Shown here piece after piece: positions 32,745 to 41,379 of a stretch of DNA of 59,706 bases; position 1 is the stretch's first letter, and each line of letters starts with the position of its first letter. The stretch is from Insolitispirillum peregrinum (GTDB taxonomy: Bacteria > Pseudomonadota > Alphaproteobacteria > Rhodospirillales > Rhodospirillaceae). Both the position numbers and the translations under genes were made by a program. A model generated the notes under the pieces. The model saw nothing but the letters and a program-made list of their open reading frames with translations. It was not told the origin of the DNA and ran no database searches. The DNA lies in the NCBI RefSeq assembly GCF_042665255.1, contig NZ_JBHTCD010000030.1; one strand, given 5' to 3'.

Positions 32745-34337
32745 ATGTCTCTTTCCCGTCGGTCCCTGTTTGCCTCGGTGTCGGCGCTGGCCGCTGCCGC
32801 CGCCCTGCCCCGCTTCGCCTTTGCCGCCGATGCCCCCAAAGCCGGTGGCGCGGTGTCGGTCCATCTGGCTGCCGAGCAGCGTATTCTGAACCCGGCCCTG
32901 CGCGCCTCGACCGGGGTCTATATCGTCACCAGCAAGATCATCGAATCACTGGTCGATCTTGGTGCGGACGGCAAGCCGGTGCCGGTACTGGCCACCAGTT
33001 GGGAGGCCGCCCCGGATGGCAAGACCATCACCTTCAAGCTGCGGGAAGGCGTCACCTGGCACGACGGCAAGCCGTTCACCTCGGCCGACGTGCAGTACAA
33101 CGCGCTGGAGCTGTGGAAAAAGCACCTGAACTACGGCACCCAGTTGCACCTGTCTCTGGAAGCGGTTGATACTCCCGACGCCCACACCGCCATCTTCCGC
33201 TACAGCCGTCCGATGCCCGAAGGCCTGCTGCTGCGCGCGCTGGCCGATCTGGGCTATGTGGTGCCGCGCCACCTGTTCGAAGGCACCAATCCGCTGGAAA
33301 ACCCGGCCAATACCGCGCCGGTCGGTACCGGGCCGTTCCGCTTTGTCGAATATCAGCGCGGCCAGTACATCATCGCCGAGCGCAACCCGACCTACTGGCG
33401 CAAGGGCTTCCCCTATGCCGACCGTATCGTCTGGCGAATCATTTCCGACAAGTCGGCCGCCGTCGCCGCGCTGGAAACCGGGCAGGTGCAGCTATCGGCC
33501 TATAACCAGTTGGCGCTGGCCGACATCGACCGCCTGCGCAAGGACGCCCGCTTTGAAGTCTCGGCCCGTGGCAACGAAGCCAACGCCTTCAACAACACGC
33601 TGGAATTCAACCACCGCCGCAAGGAACTGGCCGACGTGCAGGTGCGTCGGGCCATTGCCCATGCGATCGACATTGATTTCTTCGCCGAGAATTTCCTGTA
33701 CGGCACCGGCAAGCGGGCGACCGGCTTTATCCCGTCAAACTCGACCGCCTTTTACCCCGGTGGCAGCTTCCCCTACCCCTATGACACCAAGACGGCGGAA
33801 AAGCTGCTGGATCAGGCTGGGTACAAGCGCGGCAGCGATGGCACCCGTTTCAGCCTGAAACTGTTGCTGGTGCCGAACGGCGAAGACGTCGGGCAGTTTG
33901 CCACCTTCATCCAGCAATCGCTGGCCGATGTCGGCATTGCGGTGGAGATCGTCCAGCTCGACATGGCGGCAGCACTATCGACCATCTACAAGGAGTGGAA
34001 CTTCGACCTCGCCACCGGCTGGCACCAGTATCGCGGCGACCCGGCGGTGTCCACCACCGTCTGGTTCCGCTCGGGCAGCCCCAAGGGCTCGCCGTGGACC
34101 AACCAGCACGGCTGGCAGTCCGACAGCATTGATACCCTGATCGACACCGCCGCTTCGGAAGTCGATCCGGTCAAGCGCCGGGCCCTGTATGCCCAACTGG
34201 TGGATGACATCAACCGCGACCTGCCGATCTGGTTTGCCACCGAACGCCAGTTCGTTTCGGTGACCCGCAAGACCCTGAAAAACCATCACAACACCCCGCG
34301 CTGGCCGTCCAGCTCGTGGTACGACCTGTCGCTGTAA
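32745..34337 (+). CDS. Peptide/nickel-type ABC transporter substrate-binding protein (family 5)
   Basis: 530 residues from ATG 32745 with GAGGG upstream. The signal peptide has a twin-arginine-like start (SLSRRSLFASVSALAAAAAL) cleaved near FAFAA. Family 5 motifs follow: LVDLGADGKPVPVLATSWEA, KTITFKLREGVTWHDGKPFT, APVGTGPFRFVEYQRGQYII and VRRAIAHAIDIDFFAENFLY. It captures oligopeptides or small amino-acid-derived ligands for the permeases encoded downstream. A stem-loop separates it from the first permease. Confidence 0.93.
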   Translation: MSLSRRSLFASVSALAAAAALPRFAFAADAPKAGGAVSVHLAAEQRILNPALRASTGVYIVTSKIIESLVDLGADGKPVPVLATSWEAAPDGKTITFKLREGVTWHDGKPFTSADVQYNALELWKKHLNYGTQLHLSLEAVDTPDAHTAIFRYSRPMPEGLLLRALADLGYVVPRHLFEGTNPLENPANTAPVGTGPFRFVEYQRGQYIIAERNPTYWRKGFPYADRIVWRIISDKSAAVAALETGQVQLSAYNQLALADIDRLRKDARFEVSARGNEANAFNNTLEFNHRRKELADVQVRRAIAHAIDIDFFAENFLYGTGKRATGFIPSNSTAFYPGGSFPYPYDTKTAEKLLDQAGYKRGSDGTRFSLKLLLVPNGEDVGQFATFIQQSLADVGIAVEIVQLDMAAALSTIYKEWNFDLATGWHQYRGDPAVSTTVWFRSGSPKGSPWTNQHGWQSDSIDTLIDTAASEVDPVKRRALYAQLVDDINRDLPIWFATERQFVSVTRKTLKNHHNTPRWPSSSWYDLSL

Positions 34338-34354
34338 TCGTTCTGTGGCGACCC

Positions 34355-34393
34355 GATGCTCTGGCCCTGTTGCATGGAACGGGCCAGAGCATC
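34355..34393 (+). other. Strong stem-loop between binding-protein and permease genes
   Basis: GATGCTCTGGCCC (34355-34367) pairs perfectly over 13 bp with GGGCCAGAGCATC (34381-34393), loop 13 nt, beginning 17 nt after the stop and ending 18 nt before the permease ATG. No T run follows, so partial readthrough is expected. Confidence 0.85.
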
Positions 34394-34411
34394 CTTGTAT
34401 CGGATGCCCTC

Positions 34412-35392
34412 ATGCTTCTGCTCCGCTTTGCCCTGCAACGTCTGGCCATCAGCATCCCCAGCCTGCTGCTGATCCTGATCGGCGTCTTTATCCTGTTGCA
34501 ATTCGCCCCCGGTGACACGGTCGATGCCCTGCTGGCCCAGATCGGCGGCGGCGACAGCACCCTTGCTGAACAGCTGCGGCAGTTCTATGGGCTGGATGCG
34601 CCGGTGACCGTCCAGCTTGGCCGCTATCTGTGGCGGCTGGCCCAGTTCGATCTGGGTTATTCGGCCATCTATGGCAAGCCGGTGGCCGAGGTCATCCTTG
34701 AACGCCTGCCGGTCACCCTGCTGTTGATGGTGTCGTCCCTGCTGGTGGCGGTGGTGGGCGGCGTCCTGCTGGGGATCATCGCCGCCCGCAAGGTCAACCG
34801 CTGGCAGGATACCACCATCTCGACCCTGGCCTTGTTGTTCTATGCCACCCCGTCGTTCTGGCTGGGGGTGATGGCGGTGGTGCTGTTTTCCATCCATCTC
34901 GACTGGTTGCCCGCTGGCGGCCTCGAAGACATCGGCGGCGGTCTGCACGGCTGGCAACGGGCGGTGGACATCGCCCGCCACATGGTCTTGCCGACTCTGA
35001 CACTGGGACTGATCTTTCTGTCGGTCTATGTCCGCATCATGCGGGCGGCCATGCTGGAAGTCGCCACCCTCGATTTCGTGCGGACAGCCCGCGCCAAGGG
35101 CGTCAGCGAAAACCGCATCGTCACCCGTCACATCCTGCGCAACGCCCTGCTGCCGCTGGTGACCCTGATCGGCCTGCACGCCGGGACCATGCTGGGCGGA
35201 TCGGTGATCGTCGAAAGCGTGTTCACCCTGCCCGGTCTGGGGCGGCTGGCCTATGACGCGGTGATGCAGCGCGACCTCAACACCCTGCTCGGCATCGTGT
35301 TCATCTCGGCCCTGCTGGTGATCGTGGTCAATTTTATGGTCGATCTGCTCTATGCCCGCCTTGATCCCCGTATCCGAGCCAAAGGACACTGA
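34412..35392 (+). CDS. Peptide-type ABC transporter permease (DppB family)
   Basis: 326 residues from ATG 34412; the longer open frame would start inside the binding-protein gene and read through the stem-loop. The DppB start LRFALQRLAISIPSLLLILI, six helices, the EAA loop (EVATLDFVRTARAKGVSENR) and the C-terminal SVIVESVFTLPGLGRLAYDA are present. It forms the membrane channel with the next permease, separated by three bp. Confidence 0.92.
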   Translation: MLLLRFALQRLAISIPSLLLILIGVFILLQFAPGDTVDALLAQIGGGDSTLAEQLRQFYGLDAPVTVQLGRYLWRLAQFDLGYSAIYGKPVAEVILERLPVTLLLMVSSLLVAVVGGVLLGIIAARKVNRWQDTTISTLALLFYATPSFWLGVMAVVLFSIHLDWLPAGGLEDIGGGLHGWQRAVDIARHMVLPTLTLGLIFLSVYVRIMRAAMLEVATLDFVRTARAKGVSENRIVTRHILRNALLPLVTLIGLHAGTMLGGSVIVESVFTLPGLGRLAYDAVMQRDLNTLLGIVFISALLVIVVNFMVDLLYARLDPRIRAKGH

Positions 35393-35395
35393 CCC

Positions 35396-36226
35396 ATGCC
35401 GGTCCTGCGTCGTTATTGCCGTAATCCATCGGCCATGCTGGGTCTGGTGATCCTGCTGGCGGTGGTGGTTCTTGCCCTCAGCGCCGACCACCTGTTTCCG
35501 CGCAATCCCCTTGCGCTGGCCGGTCGTCCGCTGCAATGGCCGTTTGCCTCGCCGCGCTTTTGGCTGGGGACTGACAATCAGGGGCGGGACATTGCCGCCC
35601 AGCTGTTCCATGGTGCCCGCATTTCCCTGCTGATTGGCGTGGTCGCCACCTCGATTGCCATTGCGCTGGGGATTCTGGTCGGCGCAGTGGCGGGCTATTA
35701 TGGCGGTGTCGTGGACGAGGTGCTGATGCGCCTGACCGATGCCTTCCAGATTCTGCCGAACTTCCTGTTGCTGCTGTTGCTGATTGCCGTCTTTGGCTCG
35801 CGCCTTGAAACGGTGGTGATTGCCATCGGCGTTGTCTCCTGGCCCGCACCGGCCCGCCTGACCCGCGCCGAAGTCCTCAGCCTGCGCCACCGGGAATTTG
35901 TCGAAGCCGGTCGGCTGGCCGGATTGCGCGACCTGCGGCTGATCTTTGGGGAAATCCTGCCCAACGCCCTGCCACCGGTGATCGTCTATGCCAGCGTGGT
36001 GATGGCCACCGCCATCCTGCTGGAAAGTGCCCTCGCCTTCCTCAACCTGTCCGATCCCAACGTCCCGTCCTGGGGCAATCTGGTCGGACAGGGCCGCGCC
36101 GTCCTGCGCTCGGAATGGTATGTCTGCGCCTTGCCCGGTATCGCGATCCTGCTGACCGTGCTGGGTGTTTCGCTGACTGGACAGGGCCTGAACGATGCCC
36201 TTAACCCTCGACTGGATGAGCAATGA
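35396..36226 (+). CDS. Peptide-type ABC transporter permease (DppC family)
   Basis: 276 residues. It has the N-terminal helix (AMLGLVILLAVVVLALSADH), the conserved LGTDNQGRDIAAQLFHGARI, the EAA loop (AEVLSLRHREFVEAGRLAGL) and ALAFLNLSDPNVPSWGNLVG near the end, all diagnostic of DppC/OppC. Its stop overlaps the ATPase start as ATGA. Confidence 0.92.
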   Translation: MPVLRRYCRNPSAMLGLVILLAVVVLALSADHLFPRNPLALAGRPLQWPFASPRFWLGTDNQGRDIAAQLFHGARISLLIGVVATSIAIALGILVGAVAGYYGGVVDEVLMRLTDAFQILPNFLLLLLLIAVFGSRLETVVIAIGVVSWPAPARLTRAEVLSLRHREFVEAGRLAGLRDLRLIFGEILPNALPPVIVYASVVMATAILLESALAFLNLSDPNVPSWGNLVGQGRAVLRSEWYVCALPGIAILLTVLGVSLTGQGLNDALNPRLDEQ

Positions 36227-37845
36227 GTCCTCGGCTTGTTATCGACCACCTGTCGGTCGCCCTGCCGCGCGGTGCTGACCGGGCGCTGGCGTTGAATGAT
36301 ATTTCGCTCACCATTGCCCCCAACGAGATCCTGTGTCTGGTCGGGGAAAGCGGATCGGGCAAATCCACCGCCGGTCGGGCAATCATGCGCCTTCTGCCGC
36401 CGTCGGTGCGGATCAGTGGCGGGGCGATCACCCTTGACGGTGCCGACATTCTGGCCCTGTCGGACGCCGACATGCGCGCCGTTCGCGGGGCACGGATCGG
36501 GATGATCTTTCAGGAGCCGATGACCGCCCTCAATCCGTTGCACACCATCGGCGACCAGATCGGCGAAGTGTTTGAAGTCCACACCACCCTCGGCAAAGCC
36601 GAACGGCAGGCGCGGGTGCTGGACTTGCTGGCCGAAGTGCTGATCCCCGATCCGCAGGCCGCCGCCCGCGCCTATCCGCATCAGTTGTCCGGTGGGCAAC
36701 GGCAGCGGGCGATGATTGCCATGGCGCTGGCGCTGGAACCCACGGTGCTGATTGCCGACGAACCGACCACCGCGCTGGATGTCACCACGCAAGCGCAAAT
36801 CCTGAAGCTGATCCGCGACCTGCAACACCGGCATGGCACCGCCGTGCTGTTCATCACCCACGACTTTGGCGTGGTGGCCGAAATCGCCGACCGGGTGGCG
36901 GTGATGCAGTCGGGCCAGATCGTCGAACAAGGCCCGGCCAGTGACATTCTGAATCACCCCACCCACCCTTACACCCAAAGCCTGATTGCTGCCGTACCCT
37001 CCCTGCATCCGACCTCCCGCGCGGTGGTGACCGGACCGGTGGCGCTGGCGGTCGAGGGGCTGGGCAAAACCTATGGCCGGAAAGGCTGGTTCGGCAGCGG
37101 TCGGGTCACCCATGCGGTGCGCGATGTGTCCTTTACCCTGCACCGAGGCAGCACGCTGGCGATCGTCGGCGAAAGCGGCTCCGGCAAATCAACCCTCGCC
37201 CGCTGTCTGGTGCGCCTGATTGATGCCGACCGTGGCAGCATTCAACTCGACGGGCAGGACATTCTCCCCCTGCCCCGCCGCGACTGGCAGCGCCACAGCC
37301 GGAAAATCCAGATGGTTTTTCAGGACCCCTTCGGCTCGCTCAACCCGCGTCGGCGGGTCGGCGATCTGGTCGCACAGGGGCAGATGTTGCGCGGGACACC
37401 GCGTCCGGCGGCGCTGGAGAAAGCCCGTGAACTGTTCGCCCGCGTCGGACTGGACCCCGAAGCCATCAGCCGCTTCCCGCACGAATTTTCCGGTGGTCAA
37501 CGCCAGCGGATCGGGCTGGCGCGGGCGCTGGCGGTCAATCCTGAAATCCTGATTGCCGATGAACCGGTTTCGGCGCTGGACGTGTCGGTTCAGGCGCAGG
37601 TGCTGACCCTGCTGCATGACTTGCAGCAAGAACTGGGGCTGACGGTGCTGTTCATCACCCACGACCTGCGGGTTGCCACCCAGATTGCCGATCAGGTGCT
37701 GGTGATGCACAACGGCGCGGTGGTCGAGGCCGGAGCCTGCGCCGAGGTTCTCAACAGGCCGCAGCACCCCTATACCCGGAGTCTGGTGCAAGCCATTCCG
37801 GGGCGGCACTGGACCCCGCCGGTGCTGTCTGCCGGGGCTGGTTAG
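36223..37845 (+). CDS. Fused ABC transporter ATPase with two nucleotide-binding domains (OppD-OppF type)
   Basis: 540 residues with two complete ATPase modules. First: Walker A GESGSGKSTAG, signature LSGGQRQRAMIA, Walker B VLIADEPTTALD. Second: GESGSGKSTLA, FSGGQRQRIGLA, ILIADEPVSALD. Each carries the oligopeptide-transporter C-terminal extension (HPTHPYTQSLIAAVPSLHP and RPQHPYTRSLVQAIPGRHW). It powers the import system encoded upstream. Its stop codon TAG is also the first three bases of the 94-bp repeat. Confidence 0.94.
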   Translation: MSPRLVIDHLSVALPRGADRALALNDISLTIAPNEILCLVGESGSGKSTAGRAIMRLLPPSVRISGGAITLDGADILALSDADMRAVRGARIGMIFQEPMTALNPLHTIGDQIGEVFEVHTTLGKAERQARVLDLLAEVLIPDPQAAARAYPHQLSGGQRQRAMIAMALALEPTVLIADEPTTALDVTTQAQILKLIRDLQHRHGTAVLFITHDFGVVAEIADRVAVMQSGQIVEQGPASDILNHPTHPYTQSLIAAVPSLHPTSRAVVTGPVALAVEGLGKTYGRKGWFGSGRVTHAVRDVSFTLHRGSTLAIVGESGSGKSTLARCLVRLIDADRGSIQLDGQDILPLPRRDWQRHSRKIQMVFQDPFGSLNPRRRVGDLVAQGQMLRGTPRPAALEKARELFARVGLDPEAISRFPHEFSGGQRQRIGLARALAVNPEILIADEPVSALDVSVQAQVLTLLHDLQQELGLTVLFITHDLRVATQIADQVLVMHNGAVVEAGACAEVLNRPQHPYTRSLVQAIPGRHWTPPVLSAGAG

Positions 37846-37936
37846 AGCGTTTTCACACCGAGCGAAAACGCTCTTCCCTTTTAATGCCGCATTTTCCGAG
37901 CCGTTGACCGTCGACGGTCAACTTGAAAATGCTCTA
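37843..37936 (+). repeat. 94-bp palindromic-ended repeat, copy 1
   Basis: Ends are inverted: TAGAGCGTTTTC on the left and, reversed, TAGAGCATTTTC on the right. Inside are a hairpin (GAGCGTTTTC / GAAAACGCTC) followed by TTCCCTTTT, terminator-like for the rightward ABC operon, and the 20-bp perfect palindrome at 37903-37922 (core CCGTCGACGG). The left TAG is the stop of the ABC gene and the right CTA is the stop of the leftward Rrf2 gene. Copy 2, inverted and of equal length, is at 59370-59463. Confidence 0.9.
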
Positions 37937-38383
37937 AATATCGTAAAACAGGGCAGCCTCCTTTGGCTGCCCCTTTGCCGCCATCTCCGCCAGGGTGTAG
38001 TTGTCCAGCACCGCCGCAATCGCGTCGCGGACTTCCCCCATCACCGCATGGAGGGCGCAGGTCGCCTCATCCCGGCAGTCATCACAACGGCGATAGAACT
38101 TGCGCGAGACACAGGGCACCGGCGCCAGCGGCCCGTCAAGAGCCCGCACCAGATCGCCCACCCGGATATCTTCGGGCTTCACCGCCAGTGAATAACCGCC
38201 GCCTTTGCCTTTTTTGCTGTTGAGGTAGCCGCTGTTTTTCAGCTCGAGCAGGATCGCATCGAGGAATTTTTTCGGGATGGTTTCCGCTTCGGCGATATCC
38301 TGAATGACCACCACAGACTGATCCTGCTGTCGAGCCAGATAAATCATGGCTTTCAAACCATACTTGGCCTTGCTGGATAACAT
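37934..38383 (-). CDS. Rrf2-family transcriptional regulator
   Basis: 149 residues. The winged helix-turn-helix N-terminus reads LSSKAKYGLKAMIYLARQQD and VIQDIAEAETIPKKFLDAIL, followed by KGKGGGYSLAVKPEDIRVGD, standard for Rrf2. The C-terminal part has cysteines as VPCVSRKFYRRCDDC and ATCALH; four Cys with this spacing (C-x10-C-x2-C-x5-C) differ from the three of IscR/NsrR, and could bind Fe-S or sense thiol/sulfur state. It is monocistronic and converges on the ABC importer; a role in sulfur or cysteine control would fit the ATC-type operon, but this is inference. Confidence 0.88.
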   Translation of the reverse strand: MLSSKAKYGLKAMIYLARQQDQSVVVIQDIAEAETIPKKFLDAILLELKNSGYLNSKKGKGGGYSLAVKPEDIRVGDLVRALDGPLAPVPCVSRKFYRRCDDCRDEATCALHAVMGEVRDAIAAVLDNYTLAEMAAKGQPKEAALFYDI

Positions 38384-38776
38384 GGGGTCGCTCCTTGGAC
38401 TATCGGCAACAGACAGAAATCACCAATGACATAATACAGACAGGCTACGTCATAAAGCATTATTAAACATTAGAAATAATTATATTTGAAAAAATCTCCA
38501 TACATTTTTGATTTTTAATCGAAAAATAACACCTATGTTTTTCCACCCGATCAGAAACCCTGAATTTTTGCATGGCATACACATAAAATCTCTTTTCCCC
38601 GAATCACCATCCCGCACAGTGCCTTGGTGGATGGATCCATGTACGTTTGGTGAAATTCACCGCGTTTACGGATTACGTCCTTCTTTTCCACTACAAATAT
38701 CTGCTCCGTCAGAGGGATAATCGCCAGCTTGTGACATCTCGTTCATCCTTTCCCATCTCACCGGACAGGGGGCACA
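38384..38776. other. AT-rich divergent promoter region between Rrf2 and chemoreceptor genes
   Basis: No gene is convincing here; a 70-codon frame at 38508-38720 lacks a ribosome site and coding bias. The core 38440-38560 is far more AT-rich than the genes. TAAC (38527-38530), 15 nt, CCCGATCA (38546-38553) loosely resembles a flagellar sigma-28 promoter for the chemoreceptor, with two mismatches in the -10, so it is only a suggestion. Confidence 0.35.
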
Positions 38777-41149
38777 ATGAAGATTACGGCTCTTTCCATC
38801 GGTTCGAAGATTCTTCTCGCCTGTAGCGGTGTGGTCATTGCGGCCTTGCTGACCTTTGCCATCTACCTCAATTACCACCAGACGAAAGGCATCAGCCAAT
38901 CCCTGCAAGCCCGCGTGCAGGAAAGCGGAACCCTGGCCAACCAGACCATTTCCAACTGGCTGAACGGCCGCCTGTCGCTGATCGAAAATCTGCGGGATGA
39001 CGTGGCACACGCCCCCACGGTTGACAGCATCCATGCACTGGAGCGCGAAGGCTCCCTCGTCCAGCGCTTCATGTACAGTTACTTTGGCGGTGCGGACGGC
39101 AGCATGTACATGCACCCGGACGAGGAAAGCCTGCCTGCTGGATATGACCCTCGCACCCGCCCATGGTACAAGGACGCCATCGCCGCCAGAGGCAGCATCG
39201 TCACCGAGCCTTATGTCGATGCGACCTCGGGCGGGCTGGTGGTCACCATCGCCTCTCCGGTCGGCAAGCCCGAGGCGCCGATTGGCGTGGTCGGCGCCGA
39301 TATCAGTCTGGATGCCATGACCAGACTGGTCGGCAGTGTCGATCTGGGCGGGATCGGCCACGCCTTTCTGATCAGCGACAAGGGAACCATCCTGTTTCAT
39401 CCCGACAAGTCCCTGACCCTGAAACCCCTGAAGGATGTCTATCCGGGCTTTACCACCCCGCTCGACAGCCCGGCGGCACGCCGGTTGTCAGACGCCAATG
39501 ACAGCACCCTGGTTGCCTTCACCCCGGTCGAAGGCCTGCCCGGCGTCACATGGTATCTGGGGGCCGCCATTGATCGCGATGCCGCCTTTGCTCCCTTGCA
39601 GGGCTTCCGCCTCAGCATGCTGGTGATGACGGTCATCCTGCTGGCGGCAATCATTGCGCTGGTGGGCTATACCATCCACGTTCTGGTGTCAAAGCCGGTG
39701 CTGGCGATGACCGGGGTGATGAGGAAACTGACCGAAGGCACCCTTGACGTCGACGTCCCTTACGACGGGCGGCGGGATGAAATCGGGCAGATGGCCGCCT
39801 CGGTCCGTCATTTCCGCGAACAGTTGCAGCTGGTTCGACAGATGGAACAGGACAAGATCGAACAGGTGATCCGTTCGGAACGCCACCGCAAGGCCGCCCT
39901 CAGCAAACTGGTCCACAGTCTGGAAAGCACCGTCGGCAGCGTGGCGCAGGAACTGACCAGCGCCGCCGCCGAAATGCATGACTCGTCGAGTGAAATGGCC
40001 TCGGTCGCCGACATGACCAGCGCCAAGGCCGCCACCGTCAGCGCGGCGGCGGAACAGACCTCGGTCAATGTGCAGACGGTGGCCTCGGCAGCAGACGAGC
40101 TGTCGGCGTCGAGTTCCGATATCGAACGGCAAGTCACCCTGTCGCGCGACATTGCCGCTCAGGCCGACCGCGAGGCACAGGCCACCACCGACGCCGTGCT
40201 GGCCCTGTCCGCGGATGTCGGCAAGATCGGGGACATTGTGCGCCTGATCACCGACATTGCCAACCAGACCAACCTGCTGGCGCTGAATGCCACCATCGAA
40301 GCTGCCCGCGCCGGGGACGCAGGCAAGGGCTTTGCGGTGGTGGCCAACGAAGTCAAATCGCTCGCCAACCAGACCAGCCGCGCCACCGAGGAAATTTCCG
40401 CCAGCATTGAAAAAGTGCAAGCCCGCACAGTGGGGGCCGTCGATGCCATTCGCGGCATCACCGAGGTCATCGCCCGCATGTCGGAAATCTCGTCGTCGGT
40501 GGCGCTGGCGGTTGAACAGCAAAACGCCGCCACCAGTGAAATCGCCCGCAGCGTCGATGAAACCTCGCGCGGGACACAGGATGTCTCGCGCAGCATCATG
40601 GATGTGGAACGCGCGGCCGGGGAAACCGGCGAAGCCGCCAGCCGGATGTCGGCGGCCTCGGACCGGCTGTCGCTGCACGCCGCCCGCCTGAAGGAAGAAG
40701 TGGCAACCTTTGTTACCCAGATGCGCGCCGACAAGGAAAACATCCGCCTGATCGAATGGAATGCGTCCTTTGAAACCGGCGTTGCCACCATCGACCGCCA
40801 TCACCAGTCGATCATCATCGACCTGAACCACTTTGCCGGGGAAATGCTGCATGGTGATGGCGTCGGCGCTGCCGGAAGCATGCTGGAAAAGATGAAAGCC
40901 GAAATGGCCCGCCACTTCCACGAGGAAGAGGCCGAAATGAAGGCTCGCCACTATCCCGGCCTGTCCGGGCACCACCGCCAGCATGCCGATTTCCTGCACC
41001 ACATGGCAACGCTGGAAAATGACATCAACACCAAGCGGGTGGGGGCGATTTCGGCCTTCTTTGAGTACACTGCCGACTGGCTGAAAAACCATATCAGCCA
41101 GCAGGACCGGGCGTTCATCGACTTTATCCGCGCTCAGGGCCGAGCCTGA
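38777..41149 (+). CDS. Chemoreceptor with C-terminal bacteriohemerythrin domain (dCache-HAMP-MCP-hemerythrin)
   Basis: 790 residues from ATG 38777, AGGGGG upstream. TM1 is near residues 12-32, a Cache sensor follows (AGYDPRTRPWYKDAIAARGS, VGADISLDAM), TM2 near 277-300, HAMP, then the MCP signalling hairpin with NATIEAARAGDAGKGFAVVA. The last 135 residues form a hemerythrin helix bundle with di-iron ligands visible in IDRHHQSI, ARHFHEEEAEM, GHHRQHADFLHH and HISQQDRAF. The cytoplasmic hemerythrin would bind O2 and modulate CheA, as in DcrH-type receptors, while the Cache domain senses a periplasmic ligand. A hairpin at 41160-41197 (ATGAACAAA ... TTTGTTCAT) follows. Confidence 0.93.
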   Translation: MKITALSIGSKILLACSGVVIAALLTFAIYLNYHQTKGISQSLQARVQESGTLANQTISNWLNGRLSLIENLRDDVAHAPTVDSIHALEREGSLVQRFMYSYFGGADGSMYMHPDEESLPAGYDPRTRPWYKDAIAARGSIVTEPYVDATSGGLVVTIASPVGKPEAPIGVVGADISLDAMTRLVGSVDLGGIGHAFLISDKGTILFHPDKSLTLKPLKDVYPGFTTPLDSPAARRLSDANDSTLVAFTPVEGLPGVTWYLGAAIDRDAAFAPLQGFRLSMLVMTVILLAAIIALVGYTIHVLVSKPVLAMTGVMRKLTEGTLDVDVPYDGRRDEIGQMAASVRHFREQLQLVRQMEQDKIEQVIRSERHRKAALSKLVHSLESTVGSVAQELTSAAAEMHDSSSEMASVADMTSAKAATVSAAAEQTSVNVQTVASAADELSASSSDIERQVTLSRDIAAQADREAQATTDAVLALSADVGKIGDIVRLITDIANQTNLLALNATIEAARAGDAGKGFAVVANEVKSLANQTSRATEEISASIEKVQARTVGAVDAIRGITEVIARMSEISSSVALAVEQQNAATSEIARSVDETSRGTQDVSRSIMDVERAAGETGEAASRMSAASDRLSLHAARLKEEVATFVTQMRADKENIRLIEWNASFETGVATIDRHHQSIIIDLNHFAGEMLHGDGVGAAGSMLEKMKAEMARHFHEEEAEMKARHYPGLSGHHRQHADFLHHMATLENDINTKRVGAISAFFEYTADWLKNHISQQDRAFIDFIRAQGRA

Positions 41150-41379
41150 ACGCTCTGGTGATGAACAAAAAGGTCCGGGAGATGCCTTTGTTCATGATTC
41201 TGCCCTTTTGATGTTTTATACCAACAGACAGGCTCTGTGTCAGAGTCTGTCCGGGCGGGGCAAACAGCGGCGTTCCCTATCGGCAGACGACGACACGACA
41301 GGCGCTGGCCTGTGCGGTTTCCCGTAAACCGGACAGGCCGTGACTGGGGGGCCTGCCTGTTGTTGTAAGGACGATACCG

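Noticed and set aside
34286..36223. 645-codon leftward frame opposite the two ABC permease genes
   Set aside because: Gln/His/Gly-rich product typical of an antisense shadow of membrane-protein codons; the forward permeases are unmistakable.
38508..38720. 70-codon frame between Rrf2 and the hemerythrin receptor
   Set aside because: No ribosome site, AT-rich start and no coding bias; more likely promoter DNA.
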